NCBI RefSeq assembly: GCF_002078505.1
Contig: NZ_LUAV01000033.1
Location: forward strand, 91,153 to 155,152
Direction of reading: 5' to 3'
From: Ensifer aridi
Lineage (GTDB): Bacteria > Pseudomonadota > Alphaproteobacteria > Rhizobiales > Rhizobiaceae
DNA length: 64,000 nucleotides
Shown in pieces: positions 1 to 9,097 of the stretch; the stretch's first letter is position 1; every line of letters starts with the position of its first letter. Made by a program: the position numbers and the translations under genes. The notes beneath the pieces were generated by a model, which worked only from the letters and a program-made list of their open reading frames with translations, was not told where the DNA came from and ran no database searches.

Positions 1-595
1 GCTGCTCTGCGGTCTGGGGCTCCTGTGGAGGCCGCGCCGCAATTCGGATATTTCTCCACTCCCCACCGCAAACGCCATAGCCTCGACTTTCATGGGCTTC
101 GGCGCTTGGCACCTGGTCGATGCCCTCCTTTCGCATTGGCTCCTTGACCTTCACCGCATCAAGATGGACAGCCCAAATCCGCTCTTCTGGGACCTGCTTT
201 GGCTGGCCGTGTTCGGCATTGGGCCGCTGTTACTTGGCTGGCAACTCCTCAAAAGACCGCCACCAGGAGCAGGGTCGCGTCCAGCCGTTCTGTTATTCGG
301 CCTGCCGGCAGTCGCCATCGGCGGGGCCGCGGCGAGCTTGCTTCCGGCAGCGCGAGGGGCGCCCCAAGCGGTTCTGTTCGGCGGAGACACCTCGGCGAGC
401 GAAATCATGCAAGCGATCGCCGTTGCCAACGGCTCTGTCGTCTCGACAGATGCCAGCGGAACCTTGTGGGTCGTCAGATTTGAGTCTCCTCTGTTGGCTT
501 ACCAGCTCTATCGAAGCGGCGCGATCATGGTCGGAGGCGTTCCTGCAGCCGGTTGCCTGACCTACAGTGTGCCGGCCTCGGCACGGCGGGTTTGA
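1..595 (+). CDS. DUF2243-like membrane protein, 5' end outside window
   Basis: The reading frame is open from base 2, so the gene begins upstream of the window. The first visible residues (LLCGLGLLW) look like the end of a membrane segment. A conserved-looking stretch at about 92-190 (GAWHLVDALLSHWLL, then LHRIKMD) with several His and Trp residues resembles the C-terminal part of DUF2243 membrane proteins. At least two more hydrophobic segments follow (LLWLAVFGIGPLLLGW and a small-residue-rich helix). The last 60 residues form a soluble tail with no recognised motif. Biochemical role is unknown. The internal ATG at 92 could serve as a start but would remove the first hydrophobic segment. The family assignment is from motif memory and is moderate. 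Confidence 0.6.
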   Translation, partial: LLCGLGLLWRPRRNSDISPLPTANAIASTFMGFGAWHLVDALLSHWLLDLHRIKMDSPNPLFWDLLWLAVFGIGPLLLGWQLLKRPPPGAGSRPAVLLFGLPAVAIGGAAASLLPAARGAPQAVLFGGDTSASEIMQAIAVANGSVVSTDASGTLWVVRFESPLLAYQLYRSGAIMVGGVPAAGCLTYSVPASARRV

Positions 596-1148
596 CGGGA
601 CGCCGGAACAGTTGGGGCGGCTGCCATGGGCAGCGACTGCAGGCGAGAGATCGAAAGCCTGCTAACCGAACGGCATGACGACCTGTCAAGTAGGAGGATC
701 GTGCCCGCTCCTCGGGTCATTCGGTCCCCGCCATATCTGTTCAGCTTTCGACCGTGGCCGGTATTGTTCGGCCCGCAGAACCGGGAACTCTGCAAAAGGT
801 TCGGTGTGTTTCCGAGAGCGTGCTGGGAGGAACAGAGCTTGAGCTTTTACCAGCCTTGTCTTCGGCCGCCGTCTCGCCAACCGCGAGCACGAGACAAGAA
901 GATTGGTTGGATCGAAGCGGTACCGGCAATGGGATTGGACGGCCTGGGATCGTCCTCTTACGGACCCGAGGCCGCGCGGTTGGGTGCAGAAGCTCCTGCA
1001 CATGAACAAAGCGGGCCCTCTCGCATGGGGTCTTGACATGAGAAGCGGAGAGAAAAGGAGACTATCTCCACGTAGGGCCCTGCACATCGTACTTGCACTC
1101 GATCTCCTGATCGTGGCTCTACATGTCTGGCGCGCTCTAGGAGCCCAC
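596..1148. other. intergenic region, no gene supported
   Basis: Several overlapping open frames exist on both strands but none has a good ribosome site, conserved-looking protein or agreement with neighbours. A short frame from the ATG at 1038 would encode one hydrophobic helix (HIVLALDLLIVALHVW) but it runs into the antisense of the NRAMP gene. I see no RNA or repeat here. Confidence 0.5.
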
Positions 1149-2459
1149 TTATCCGAACGAGGCGACGATCATGCCAAGGACGGACGCCGCCATTGCTGCC
1201 GTGGCCGCCCATCCGAGCCAGCGCAGCCAGCCGACGATTGGGAACTTTCCCATGACGCTCTCTTTTGCGGTCATCAACATCATCACAGTCATTACCGGCA
1301 CGGCCACGACGCCGTTTATCACGGCGCTCCAATAGAGCGCTTGGATTGGGTTGACGGGCGTGAAGAGAATGCCCATGCCTAGGATGCACGCCAGGCCCAA
1401 TGTCGAATAGAATGCCTTGGCGTGTTTCGGCTTTCTGGATAGCCCGACGGGCCATTTGCGGGCCTCGCCGATCCCGTAGGCCGCGGCGCCTGCGAGCACC
1501 GGAACGGCCAGGAGACCGGTGCCAATAATCCCCATAGCAAAGAGGAAAAATGCGAAATCGCCAGCGATCGGCCGCAAGGCTTCCGCTGCCTGCGCCGAGG
1601 ATCCGATATCGGTGATGCCTGATTTGTTGAGCGTTGCCGCCGTGGTCGCGATGATTGCCAGCGCGATGACGTTCGAGAAGGCCATTCCGATCAGAGTGTC
1701 GGCGCGGATGCGCCGGAGCGCTGCAGGAGCCTGCTTGGGGGCTTCAACCAGCGGCTGCCTGTCGTCATCGACTCGGTCGTCTTCGACTTCCTGCGAAGCT
1801 TGCCAGAAGAACAAGTAGGGTGAAATCGTCGTGCCCAAGATCGCAACGACGGTCGTGAAAAACTCCGCGTTCCAATGAACGGTTGGTATGAACACGCCGG
1901 CCGCAGCCTCGGCCCAGGGCATTTCGATCGCAAACACGGCCGCGACATAGGCAAAGAGGCTCAACGTCATCCACTTCAGGACCGAGACGTAACGGTCGTA
2001 CTCGATGAATATGCTGGCGATCGCGCATATACTTCCGAACGCAATCACGTAGAATGTGATCGGCCCGCCGACCAACAGCTTCAAGGCGTCGGCCATCGCG
2101 CTGAGATTAGCCCCGATGTTGATCGTGTTGGCCGTGAACAGCAGCGTCACGACCGAGTAGAGCAGCCAAGCGGGGTAGTGCCGGCGCAGATTGCCGGCGA
2201 TACCGTGACCGGTGGTGCGCCCGATCCTTGCGCAGATCTCCTGTATTGCCGACATCAGCGGATAGGTGAGCAGCATTGTCCAGCCAATGCCGAACCCGAG
2301 TTGAGCCCCGGCCTGGCTGTATGTCCCTATTCCCGATGGATCGTCGTCTGATGCCCCCGTGATGAAGCCGGGGCCGAGCGTGCGCAGGAACCGCTGGACT
2401 GCGCCGCGGGCTGGGCCTTGCCTTTGTTGCTCGTGGGACTCGGTTTCAGGTTCAGACAC
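1149..2459 (-). CDS. NRAMP-family divalent metal transporter, atypical motifs
   Basis: Predicted inner-membrane transporter of 436 residues with about 11 hydrophobic segments. The N-terminal motif ASDDDPSGIGTYSQ and the following AQLGFG match NRAMP-related transporters, where the first helix carries DPGN or DPSG. In the sixth helix the canonical metal-binding A-x-x-M-P-H is replaced by TTISPYLFFWQ, so the metal-coordinating Met is absent; members like this may use Mg2+ or another cation, which is inference. A central acidic loop (EVEDDRVDDD) is notable. The start is a GTG that overlaps the stop of the upstream 60-residue membrane protein by 8 bases, which implies translational coupling. Family assignment is firm, substrate is not. 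Confidence 0.85.
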   Translation of the reverse strand: MSEPETESHEQQRQGPARGAVQRFLRTLGPGFITGASDDDPSGIGTYSQAGAQLGFGIGWTMLLTYPLMSAIQEICARIGRTTGHGIAGNLRRHYPAWLLYSVVTLLFTANTINIGANLSAMADALKLLVGGPITFYVIAFGSICAIASIFIEYDRYVSVLKWMTLSLFAYVAAVFAIEMPWAEAAAGVFIPTVHWNAEFFTTVVAILGTTISPYLFFWQASQEVEDDRVDDDRQPLVEAPKQAPAALRRIRADTLIGMAFSNVIALAIIATTAATLNKSGITDIGSSAQAAEALRPIAGDFAFFLFAMGIIGTGLLAVPVLAGAAAYGIGEARKWPVGLSRKPKHAKAFYSTLGLACILGMGILFTPVNPIQALYWSAVINGVVAVPVMTVMMLMTAKESVMGKFPIVGWLRWLGWAATAAMAASVLGMIVASFG

Positions 2460-2634
2460 GATTGCTCAACCAGACCGTATAAACTGTAGCCCCGGTGGCC
2501 GCGGCAAGCGGCCCCAGGAGCACCAGCGCCGGCCGATATCCAAAATATGCTTGCAGGATTAGAACGAGATCAGTGGAAGCGAGGGAAATCGCGGCGAGTA
2601 CGCCAACAACTGACCACTTCGACCGGATTGTCAC
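2452..2634 (-). CDS. small two-helix membrane protein coupled to NRAMP gene
   Basis: 60-residue protein starting at a GTG (VTIRSKWSVVGVLAAI) preceded by the strong ribosome site GAGGTGGAAG at about 8 bases. It has two hydrophobic segments (WSVVGVLAAISLASTDLVLI and ALVLLGPLAAATGATVYTVW). Its last codons (CGT GTC TGA) overlap the GTG start of the NRAMP gene, so the two genes form one transcript with coupled translation. It may be an accessory subunit or stability factor for the transporter; that is inference from position. A longer open frame extends upstream to 2847 but its extra residues are low-complexity and unconvincing. Confidence 0.6.
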   Translation of the reverse strand: MTIRSKWSVVGVLAAISLASTDLVLILQAYFGYRPALVLLGPLAAATGATVYTVWLSNRV

Positions 2635-3323
2635 AACAACTTCCACCTCGCGTATTCGAACATCTCTCCCGGCCGAGCGGCTACGCTCGTCGACCAAGGG
2701 TGCCGCGACAACGTGGTAAATCCGCAAAAGGTTCCGCCCATCCGCCGGATGGGGCCAACTGGCGCGGCAAGCGGCCGAGTCTGCCGATTGGTTCGAGAAA
2801 GTCGCGACGAAGACAACACTGACACCGCGCCCTAGGGTGCGGGGCATTCACCACGGGCGCAGATATACGCATTAAAAGGTGTTGCCCTGCATGGCGCAAG
2901 GCTCGATGCGGAAGCGTTGACGACGGTTTCTCTCCCTCTGCATTGCCGGGGCACGTCGCCCCTGCGCAGCAAGGGTTACACGACGTCCGTCGGGTGCCGG
3001 TCATGTTGGCGGGGTTCAGATCAATCCAGGGGATTTGGTTGCAGTCAGTATCCGTGGCTTGGCTTGCCTTCCGGGGGAACTGGGTGAGGGAGGTACTCTC
3101 AAGGGCAGGTTTAATCCAGGCGGAGGAGCAAAAAAAGGGACGCCGCGCTTCATCAAGGCTTGACGCACTGCATTGAAGGTGGGCTTTGCGAAAAGCGCAT
3201 CGCACCCGATAATTCGCGCGAGCCGCGCCCTCAACGATTTCCTGCCTCAAGTTGGTGGATCGGCGTGGCTTCATTGCCGTGAGTATCAATGCGGCGCTTT
3301 TGGTCCCTGTGCGTTATAAGCGC
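2635..3323. other. intergenic region, no gene supported
   Basis: About 690 bases. Open frames on both strands are poor in coding character and lack ribosome sites. It must contain the promoter of the leftward small-protein/NRAMP operon and of the ligase gene, but I cannot identify clear boxes. Confidence 0.5.
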
Positions 3324-4302
3324 ATGGTCAAAGCACCCTCAAATAAACCTCCGAGCGCCGCGTCTCCTGATCCGATGCCGGCGCGCATTGAGCCGTGCCT
3401 TGCGCTGCTCGTCGACGAGCCGCCAAAGGGATCGGATTGGGTCTTCGAGGTGAAGCTGGACGGCTATCGGCTTGCGGTCCATGTCGAGCCGGGACGGGTG
3501 CGGGTTATTACGCGCGGCGGCTACGACTGGACCGAACGCTTTCCCACGATAGCAGACGGCGCCCGGCTGCTCGCCGTGGAGACGGCCATCCTCGACGGCG
3601 AGGCCGTCGTGCTCGACGAGAAGGGCAGATCCGATTTCGGCATGCTGCAGCGCGCCCTGGGGCGGCTGCCCTCACCGTATGAAGCGAGCGCCGTCATCTT
3701 CTACGTCTTCGATCTCCTTTATCTCGACGGCCGAGACTTGCGTGGGCTGCCGCTGCGCCATCGCCGTCGCTTGCTGAAGCCGCTCGTCGCCGGCTGCGAA
3801 GGCGCAATCCGCCTATCGGAGGAAGTTGAGGCGAACGGGGAGGAGTTCCTCCGCATAGCTTGCGCGCATGGCCTCGAAGGCATCATCGCCAAGCATCGTG
3901 AGAAGCCCTACCGCAGCGGCAGGGGCGATTCGTGGCAAAAGATAACGTGCACCCGCCGCGACAGCTTTTTGATCGTCGGCTACGAGCCTTCAGTCGTGCC
4001 TGGCGCGATCGGCTCGGCGCTGCTGGCGGCAAGGAAGGGTAACGAACTGGTCTACGTCGGCGACTGCGGGACGGGCTGGAGTCGTCAGGAGGCGGTCAAA
4101 CGGCGAGCTGCTCGAAGGGATCGTGACAAAGTCGCCGGGGGTGAGCGTCAGGCGGAAAAACGCGATCTTCACCGAGCCGGTTCTGGTCGCGGACGTCGAG
4201 TATCGCACCTGGACCGACGGCGGGAAGCTGCGGCGTCCGTCGCTCAAGGGCATCAGGGAGCGGGCAGACGGGGTGCAGATATTCGACCTCTCAGCAGGGT
4301 GA
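3324..4302 (+). pseudogene. ATP-dependent DNA ligase (LigD-type ligase domain), frameshifted
   Basis: Stand-alone ligase domain of the LigD/LigC type. The adenylation motif EVKLDGYR (nucleotidyl-accepting Lys near residue 44) and the later motifs VIFYVFDLLYLDG, LEGIIAKH and SWQKI are intact. The OB-fold begins correctly (VGDCGTGWS) but the frame breaks at about 4101-4104, where one extra base is present in CGGCGAG. Downstream, the +1 frame restores the family ending (ELLEGIVTKSPG, then VEYRTWTDGGKLRRPSLKG) and stops at 4302. As read, the product loses the OB-fold and would probably not seal nicks. No polymerase or nuclease domains of full LigD are present. The start at 3324 (MVKAPSNK) is one of several possible. 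A sequencing error would make it a normal gene. Confidence 0.8.
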
Positions 4303-4305
4303 ACC

Positions 4306-4557
4306 TCACTTTTCCTGGTGAGCCGCAGTGCTGTTAGAGATGCCGGTAGTCTTAGCATCTGCCACTGAGGCCATGAGCTCATGAGCGTCCCGCAGTCCTG
4401 CCTGATAGAGACTGATCAGCCTCGCAGCGAGCCGTTCTGCTTCTTCGCTGCAGCGGGAGAGCTTTCGTTTGCGTAACTCAGCCTGAAAGACCGAATCGAT
4501 CACGTCGAGATCGTAAGGACTGATTGGATTGGCGCGGAAGTTTATGTCGGAGTGCAT
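4306..4557 (-). CDS. hypothetical 83-residue protein
   Basis: Small soluble protein with start MHSDINFRANPISPYD and a ribosome site (GGTGGAG) about 8 bases upstream. The middle is predicted helical and charged (FQAELRKRKLSRCSEEAERLAARLISLYQAG), which looks like a real fold. It converges with the ligase gene, only 3 bases apart. No known domain is recognised. Confidence 0.6.
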   Translation of the reverse strand: MHSDINFRANPISPYDLDVIDSVFQAELRKRKLSRCSEEAERLAARLISLYQAGLRDAHELMASVADAKTTGISNSTAAHQEK

Positions 4558-4741
4558 GGCGCAGTCTCCACCATTTGGGGCGAAAGCGCGATGATCTTCC
4601 AGCCATCGGTGCCCGTGAAATGAGCCGATGATGAAGCATCATACGCCCGATCCAGGAGGAGCGCGAGCCCGTGTACGCTATCGGACGGAGACGCTGCGGC
4701 ATGCGCCGTCTAAAGGGAACAGCGAGCAGGAGGATGACGCG

Positions 4742-4816
4742 ATGTTGTTTGAGATCGCCATTGCGTCCTCGCAGGCGATGAGACTTATACCCGGCATTCG
4801 CTGGACCAGCCTTTGA
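4742..4816 (+). CDS. candidate 24-residue microprotein
   Basis: A very short frame (MLFEIAIASSQAMRLIPGI and five more residues) follows a perfect AGGAGG at 4728-4733 with 8-base spacing. It lies about 90 bases upstream of the PhnA-like gene and could be a leader peptide or chance. Evidence is only the ribosome site and position. Confidence 0.25.
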   Translation: MLFEIAIASSQAMRLIPGIRWTSL

Positions 4817-4907
4817 GGGCTTCCACGCTATGGTGGGTTGTCCTGGAACAGTTTCGCCGGCCCTTGGTTGGGATGCAGCCGTGTGAGCATACGGGAGGAA
4901 TAAAACG

Positions 4908-5804
4908 ATGAGCGAACCTGTTGGCGTTCATCCCGACATCTCCGATCTTGCGGCGAACGCCGCCGTCAACAAGATCTCTTGGGGAGCGGTGTTTGCCGGC
5001 GTGGCACTTGCGCTTGCGGTACAGTTCTTGCTGAACCTTTTGGGAGTCGGCATAGGAGCCGCAGTGGTTGATCCGGCAGCGACCGACAACCCAGACCCGA
5101 GTACGTTCTCGATCGCCGGAGGTATCTGGTTCGTTGTCTCGGGAATAATCGCGGCCTTCGTCGGCGGATATGTTGCGAGCAGAGTTTCCGGCCGCCCAAG
5201 CAGAACGACTGGAAGCTACCACGGGCTGACCAGTTGGGCCGTGACGACGTTGGTCGTTCTTTACCTGCTAACGACCTCGGTGGGCGCGCTGGTCGGTGGC
5301 GCCTTCAGTGGCCTGAGTAGCATCCTCGGGGGCGTCGGCAGGACTGCCGCTACAGTAACTACTGCCGCGGCACCCGCAGTCGCCTCGGCCGTCGATCCGA
5401 TAGCCGATATCGAACGGCAGGTCAGAAGCGCGACCGGCGGCAACGATCCGGCCGCTCTTCGCGATGCTGCTGTCGCTGCCGTACGTGCACTGGTGACCGC
5501 CGACGAAGCCAGCGCAGAGGAAGCCAGAAATCGCGCTGCTGACGCCCTCGCGAGGGCGCAAAATATTCCAGTGGACCAAGCACGCACACAGGTTCAGCAG
5601 TATGAAGAAACGTACAGAGCCACGGTGGACCGCGCCAAGCAGCAGGCGACCGAAGCCGCAGACGCGGCCGCTACTGCAGTTTCCAGCGGAGCACTTTTGG
5701 GATTCCTCTCACTCGTGATAGGCGCTGTCGCTGCCTGGTTCGGTGGTGCATCCGGAACGACACGCACCATAGCAACGACTGACCCAACTCGCCGGGTCGG
5801 CTAG
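4908..5804 (+). CDS. PhnA-like rhizobial membrane protein
   Basis: 298-residue protein with ribosome site GGGAGGAAT 7 bases before ATG. Hydrophobic segments occur at about residues 24-48 (WGAVFAGVALALAVQFLL), 66-86 (GGIWFVVSGIIAAFVGGYVASR), 103-130 (WAVTTLVVLYLLTTSVGALVGG) and near the C-terminus (GALLGFLSLVIGAVAAWFGG). Between the third and last is an Ala-rich, charged, probably helical region of about 110 residues. This architecture is annotated as PhnA-like in rhizobial genomes; despite that name it is not the zinc-ribbon PhnA of phosphonate clusters and its function is unknown. Confidence 0.7.
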   Translation: MSEPVGVHPDISDLAANAAVNKISWGAVFAGVALALAVQFLLNLLGVGIGAAVVDPAATDNPDPSTFSIAGGIWFVVSGIIAAFVGGYVASRVSGRPSRTTGSYHGLTSWAVTTLVVLYLLTTSVGALVGGAFSGLSSILGGVGRTAATVTTAAAPAVASAVDPIADIERQVRSATGGNDPAALRDAAVAAVRALVTADEASAEEARNRAADALARAQNIPVDQARTQVQQYEETYRATVDRAKQQATEAADAAATAVSSGALLGFLSLVIGAVAAWFGGASGTTRTIATTDPTRRVG

Positions 5805-5850
5805 GCAGTGCGGACGAGTGGCCATGTGCGTGAGCTCGCGAAGCGGACAG

Positions 5851-5873
5851 AAAAAAACCCCGCACGGGCGGGG
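5851..5873 (-). terminator. rho-independent terminator, minus strand
   Basis: On the minus strand a 6-bp GC stem (CCCCGC/GCGGGG, loop of 4) at 5858-5873 is followed directly by seven T. It ends transcription coming from the right, where only the ABC relic and tetR now lie. Confidence 0.7.
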
Positions 5874-6010
5874 CAAGTTGCGCATCCAGTTGCCTTCGTC
5901 GGATGCGGGGGAAAATGTAGATCCGAAGGAAACTACAGTATGAACCTACTGGTCTAAGGCAGCCAAAGGGAAGGTCTGATTCCGCGATTCCGGTACGCGG
6001 GCGCGAAAAA

Positions 6011-6331
6011 TCACAGCCGAGCAGAAGGCGGGAAAGCGCGTGCCACGCTCCAGGCACAATATTCGTCGGTCATCCGCGCGTCTCGATGCCGTTGGCGCAT
6101 CTCTGCTCTCGTCAACCGGCCGAGCCTTCGCGTCGGGACGAAGCCGAGCCTCGAACGACGGGTGGCGGCGCGCTCTTGTTCGTTCATGCGCTTTGCATCG
6201 CGGCCGGCAATCCTGAGCGTGCCGCTGGTCGGCCGGTTAAGCAGTCCGAGCAGGTAAAGGAGGGAGGGCTTGTGGAGCCCCGAGGCCCGGTGATGGAGAC
6301 GAACTCGCCGGGAAACGCCCCGGATCGGCAC
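6011..6331 (-). pseudogene. relic of a MacB/LolD-type ABC ATPase gene
   Basis: A fragment of about 106 residues contains a corrupted Walker A region (SGLHKPSLLYLLGLLNRPTSG, compared with the usual SGSGKSTLL-x-x-LGGLDRPTSG) and the following GTLRIAGRDAKRMNEQERA typical of MacB/LolD ATPases. The GKS/T is destroyed and the rest of the domain (Q-loop, signature, Walker B) is missing, so this is a remnant. The downstream minus-strand terminator at 5851-5873 may have served the intact ancestor. Confidence 0.6.
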
Positions 6332-6469
6332 CTCGATTTTGCGATCGAGTACATGTTTTCAGGCCGAGGCAGCCGCGGCGGAACTTTCCAGAATATTCAA
6401 GCGGGAGAGAACTGCGAAGGCTTTCCGCCTCCCGCTCCTGGCTCGCTCGGCGACTTCTTCGAAGTCGCT

Positions 6470-7084
6470 TTAATGCTTTCCGTCTCGCGTCAGAACGTCC
6501 CAGGCCGCCATGGCGCCGTCGGCGACGTGTTTCAGCGATTCATAGCTGCCGTCATCCCGCGCGAGGATCGACATTCCATGTTGGACAGTCGCATAAAAGG
6601 TCGCGACAGCCTCGGTATTGACATTGGCCGGCAACTCGCCTGCCGCAATCGCAGCCTCCAAGCGGTCGCGCAGTTTTGCGATATTTTCCCCACGGTGACG
6701 GGACACTGCGTCGCAAACCGCTTGGGGAACCGCTGCCTGATGAAGTCCTCCGAGCGCGATGAGGCAGCCATGCGGGGTATCCGCCTGAGAGTAGGCCCGG
6801 GCTGTCGCGTCGAGAAAGCGGCTGATCGCCTCCCGCGCCTTCGGGGCTGTCTCCAGCGCTGCCCAAATCTCCGTGCCGACCGTTTGGGAGTAGAGCTCCA
6901 TCGCCTCCAGGTAGAGGGATTCCTTGCAACCGAAAGCGGCATAAAGGCTCGGCGCGTTAATCCCCATGGCGGCAGTCAGAGCGGCCAGCGAGGCACCCTC
7001 ATATCCCTTTTCCCAGAATACCTGCATGGCGCGCATGAGCGCATCGGCACGATCGAAACTTCGGGGACGGCCTTTCTCGGGCAT
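6470..7084 (-). CDS. TetR family transcriptional regulator
   Basis: 204-residue repressor. The N-terminal helix-turn-helix is clear (ALMRAMQVFWEKGYEGAS, then LTAAMGINAPSLYAAFGCKESLY), the order typical of TetR proteins with a C-terminal ligand-binding region such as those beside oxidoreductase genes. It starts with MPEKGRPRSFD after AAAGGCAG. It is divergent from the SDR gene at 7186 across about 100 bases that contain a palindrome, so it very probably represses that gene and itself in response to an unknown ligand. Confidence 0.88.
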   Translation of the reverse strand: MPEKGRPRSFDRADALMRAMQVFWEKGYEGASLAALTAAMGINAPSLYAAFGCKESLYLEAMELYSQTVGTEIWAALETAPKAREAISRFLDATARAYSQADTPHGCLIALGGLHQAAVPQAVCDAVSRHRGENIAKLRDRLEAAIAAGELPANVNTEAVATFYATVQHGMSILARDDGSYESLKHVADGAMAAWDVLTRDGKH

Positions 7085-7154
7085 CGGACTGCCTTTCTGT
7101 AATGATCAATAAATATATCTCTTGACAAGGGCTGGCAAGCGCGGGCAGAAAATA

Positions 7155-7170
7155 TGTAGCATTCACTACA
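7155..7170. promoter_or_regulatory. probable TetR operator
   Basis: Perfect inverted repeat TGTAG-6-CTACA in the tetR/SDR intergenic region, 15 bases before the SDR start. A TTGACA at 7122-7127 could be the -35 of the SDR promoter, although a well-spaced -10 is not clear. Assignment as operator is by position and symmetry. Confidence 0.5.
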
Positions 7171-7185
7171 AAAATGGAGTTTCGT

Positions 7186-7932
7186 ATGACACCAGGCACA
7201 CTGACCGGAAAAGCCGCCTTCATCACTGGCGGCAGCAGGGGCATTGGCGCGGCGATCGCCAAGAAGCTTGCCCTCGAGGGGGCGGCGGTGGCGCTTACTT
7301 ACGTGAAAAATGCCGATCAGGCGAAGGCGGTTGTTGAGGAGATCGAGCAGGCGGGCGGACGCGCGCTCGCCATCCATGCAGACAATCGCGATGCCGAAGC
7401 CATCAACGAGGCCGTTGGCAAGACAGTCGAAAGCCTCGGCAGGCTGGACATAGTGGTCAACAGCGCGGGTGTCTGGCACTCGGCTCCGCTGGAAGAGACG
7501 ACGGTCGCAGATTTCGACGAGGTCATGGCAGTCAATTTCCGTGCGCCTTTCGTGGCCGTTCGTTCGGCGGCCAGGCACCTCAGCGATGGCGGCAGCATAA
7601 TCACGATCGGCAGCAATCTGGCCGAAGTGGTTCCGTGGCCGGGGATCAGCCTCTATGCCGCCAGCAAGGCAGCGTTAATAGGTCTGACAAAGGGCCTCGC
7701 TCGTGACCTTGGGCCGCGGGGGATCACCGTCAACGTCGTTCATCCGGGCTCGACCAACACCGATATGAACCCGGCCGATGGCGACCATGCAGAAGCTCAA
7801 CGCGAGCGTATCGCCACCGGCAGTTTCGGTGAGCCCGAAGACATTGCCGGTTTCGTCGCGTGGCTTGCCGGGCCGCAGGGGAGGTTCATCACGGGGGCAT
7901 CGCTGACGATCGACGGCGGAGCCAATGCTTAA
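7186..7932 (+). CDS. SDR family NAD(P)-dependent oxidoreductase
   Basis: 248-residue classical short-chain dehydrogenase. Visible are the cofactor motif TGGSRGIGAAIA, the NSAG motif (VNSAGVW), the catalytic YAASK, and the C-terminal GASLTIDGG. The Asp/Arg-type choice after beta-2 (LTYVKNADQAKAV) suggests NADP preference but is not decisive. Annotators often name such proteins 3-oxoacyl-ACP reductase. I chose the ATG at 7186 because GGAG lies 6 bases upstream; the ATG at 7174 lacks a site. It is likely regulated by the divergent TetR. Confidence 0.85.
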   Translation: MTPGTLTGKAAFITGGSRGIGAAIAKKLALEGAAVALTYVKNADQAKAVVEEIEQAGGRALAIHADNRDAEAINEAVGKTVESLGRLDIVVNSAGVWHSAPLEETTVADFDEVMAVNFRAPFVAVRSAARHLSDGGSIITIGSNLAEVVPWPGISLYAASKAALIGLTKGLARDLGPRGITVNVVHPGSTNTDMNPADGDHAEAQRERIATGSFGEPEDIAGFVAWLAGPQGRFITGASLTIDGGANA

Positions 7933-8416
7933 CGGCAGATAGGAGCGGCGCCGAACTGGGCCATTTGGCCTTATAGACCGGACCCGCTCCTTTCGGATAA
8001 GCAACCCACCACACACACGGCGGCCTTGTGTCGGACGCGTCGCGGGCGCACTGAGCGGATTGCTACAAATTTGGCCGGCGAAGTGGGAGGAGGAAACGTT
8101 GAGACGCGCGGCCATTGGCTGGGCCGACTATTGCAGCGATAACGATGCAATTAGGTGACGATAGTCGCTGTGATGTCTACGGCCCGAAGATGACTATAGC
8201 CAACTAGCCCACCTGCTCGACGGTCAATGTGCGGGCCGGTTGCGGTTTTATGGGTGACTTCGCCGACACGCTTGGATCGATCCGGTGGCCCCCAAGCGTT
8301 GCTCGAAGATGACGACCTGGAGCATGTGGCACGGGCGGGGCAGCCATCAAACACGGCCGCGATATGCCGCCGCGGCACCACCTCTTGCCCGATAGCCGAT
8401 CCACGTATAGGTAGCG

Positions 8417-8482
8417 GTGTCTGTGAATTCGAACGCTCAGACACGCCGGGCCCCTTCTTTCAATACGAGAGAAGGGGCCTTT
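8417..8482 (+). terminator. tandem hairpins, possible sRNA end or terminator
   Basis: Two adjacent stem-loops: GTGTCTG/CAGACAC (8417-8423, 8438-8444) and a perfect 10-bp stem GGCCCCTTCT/AGAAGGGGCC (8449-8458, 8470-8479) followed by TTT. The second stem has only a short T tail. This could be the 3' end of a small RNA on the plus strand. Confidence 0.35.
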
Positions 8483-8589
8483 CCGTTCAGGTAAAGACCG
8501 GTGATCGGAATGGAGGTCACGGGCCGTAGCCAGGTGTGAGGGTGGCAACGCGAGGACGACGCCGCTATTCGGAGTTCGCTTCGGTCTTA

Positions 8590-8742
8590 TCATTCATCTC
8601 GGACGACGCGGACGCCTGCTCGAGGGGCCTTTCCGCCAGCGCCGCTGATTTCCTCGGCTAGCGCGACGAGCTGTGCCGCAATTTCTAAGAGGTCCGACGC
8701 CCGTTCTGTGTTGCCGACGCTTTTCTTATCGGACTCACCCAT
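8590..8742 (-). CDS. candidate 50-residue protein
   Basis: Frame starting MGESDKKSVGNTERAS and continuing with an amphipathic helix (DLLEIAAQLVALAEEI). Helical content looks protein-like, but the ribosome site is poor and no family is recognised. Confidence 0.3.
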   Translation of the reverse strand: MGESDKKSVGNTERASDLLEIAAQLVALAEEISGAGGKAPRAGVRVVRDE

Positions 8743-9097
8743 CTTCCCAGTCGCCGTTTCCGGGCCGGCATTCTTTACCGCCAGCCTAGGCAAGGCCAGT
8801 CGCAGTTATCGCCGGGCCTCTAACCGCCTCCTCCTTGTACGAAGCGGCTGACGCCAGCTGAACGCCGGACCGGCGCCTAGGGCGATTAGCCCAAATGACG
8901 TAATCCGACGCCCCGAAATCAATCACCAGAGTTCGATACGCACTGTCACCGCTCGGCATGCCCCCGCTGCAGCAATGGCAGATTGGACGAGGGCAACTCG
9001 CGTCGGATCTTCGCACTAGACACGCGCCAAGCTTCGCAGCACCGCGCACAAGACCTGCGGCGATTATCTCTATCGCGGCTTGAGCCGGATGCGGCTC

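Larger units (their letters stand above)
7933..9097. other. low-gene-density region
   Basis: About 1.2 kb after the SDR. Apart from a pair of hairpins (8417-8482) and a weak 50-codon frame (8590-8742, minus), I see no supported gene. Overlapping frames on both strands look like chance. Confidence 0.5.

Noticed and set aside
2635..2847. N-terminal extension of the small membrane protein
   Set aside because: Residues look random and a strong ribosome site precedes the internal GTG at 2634.
6086..7102. 338-codon frame antisense to tetR and the ABC relic
   Set aside because: tetR on the other strand has a clear helix-turn-helix, start site and operator.
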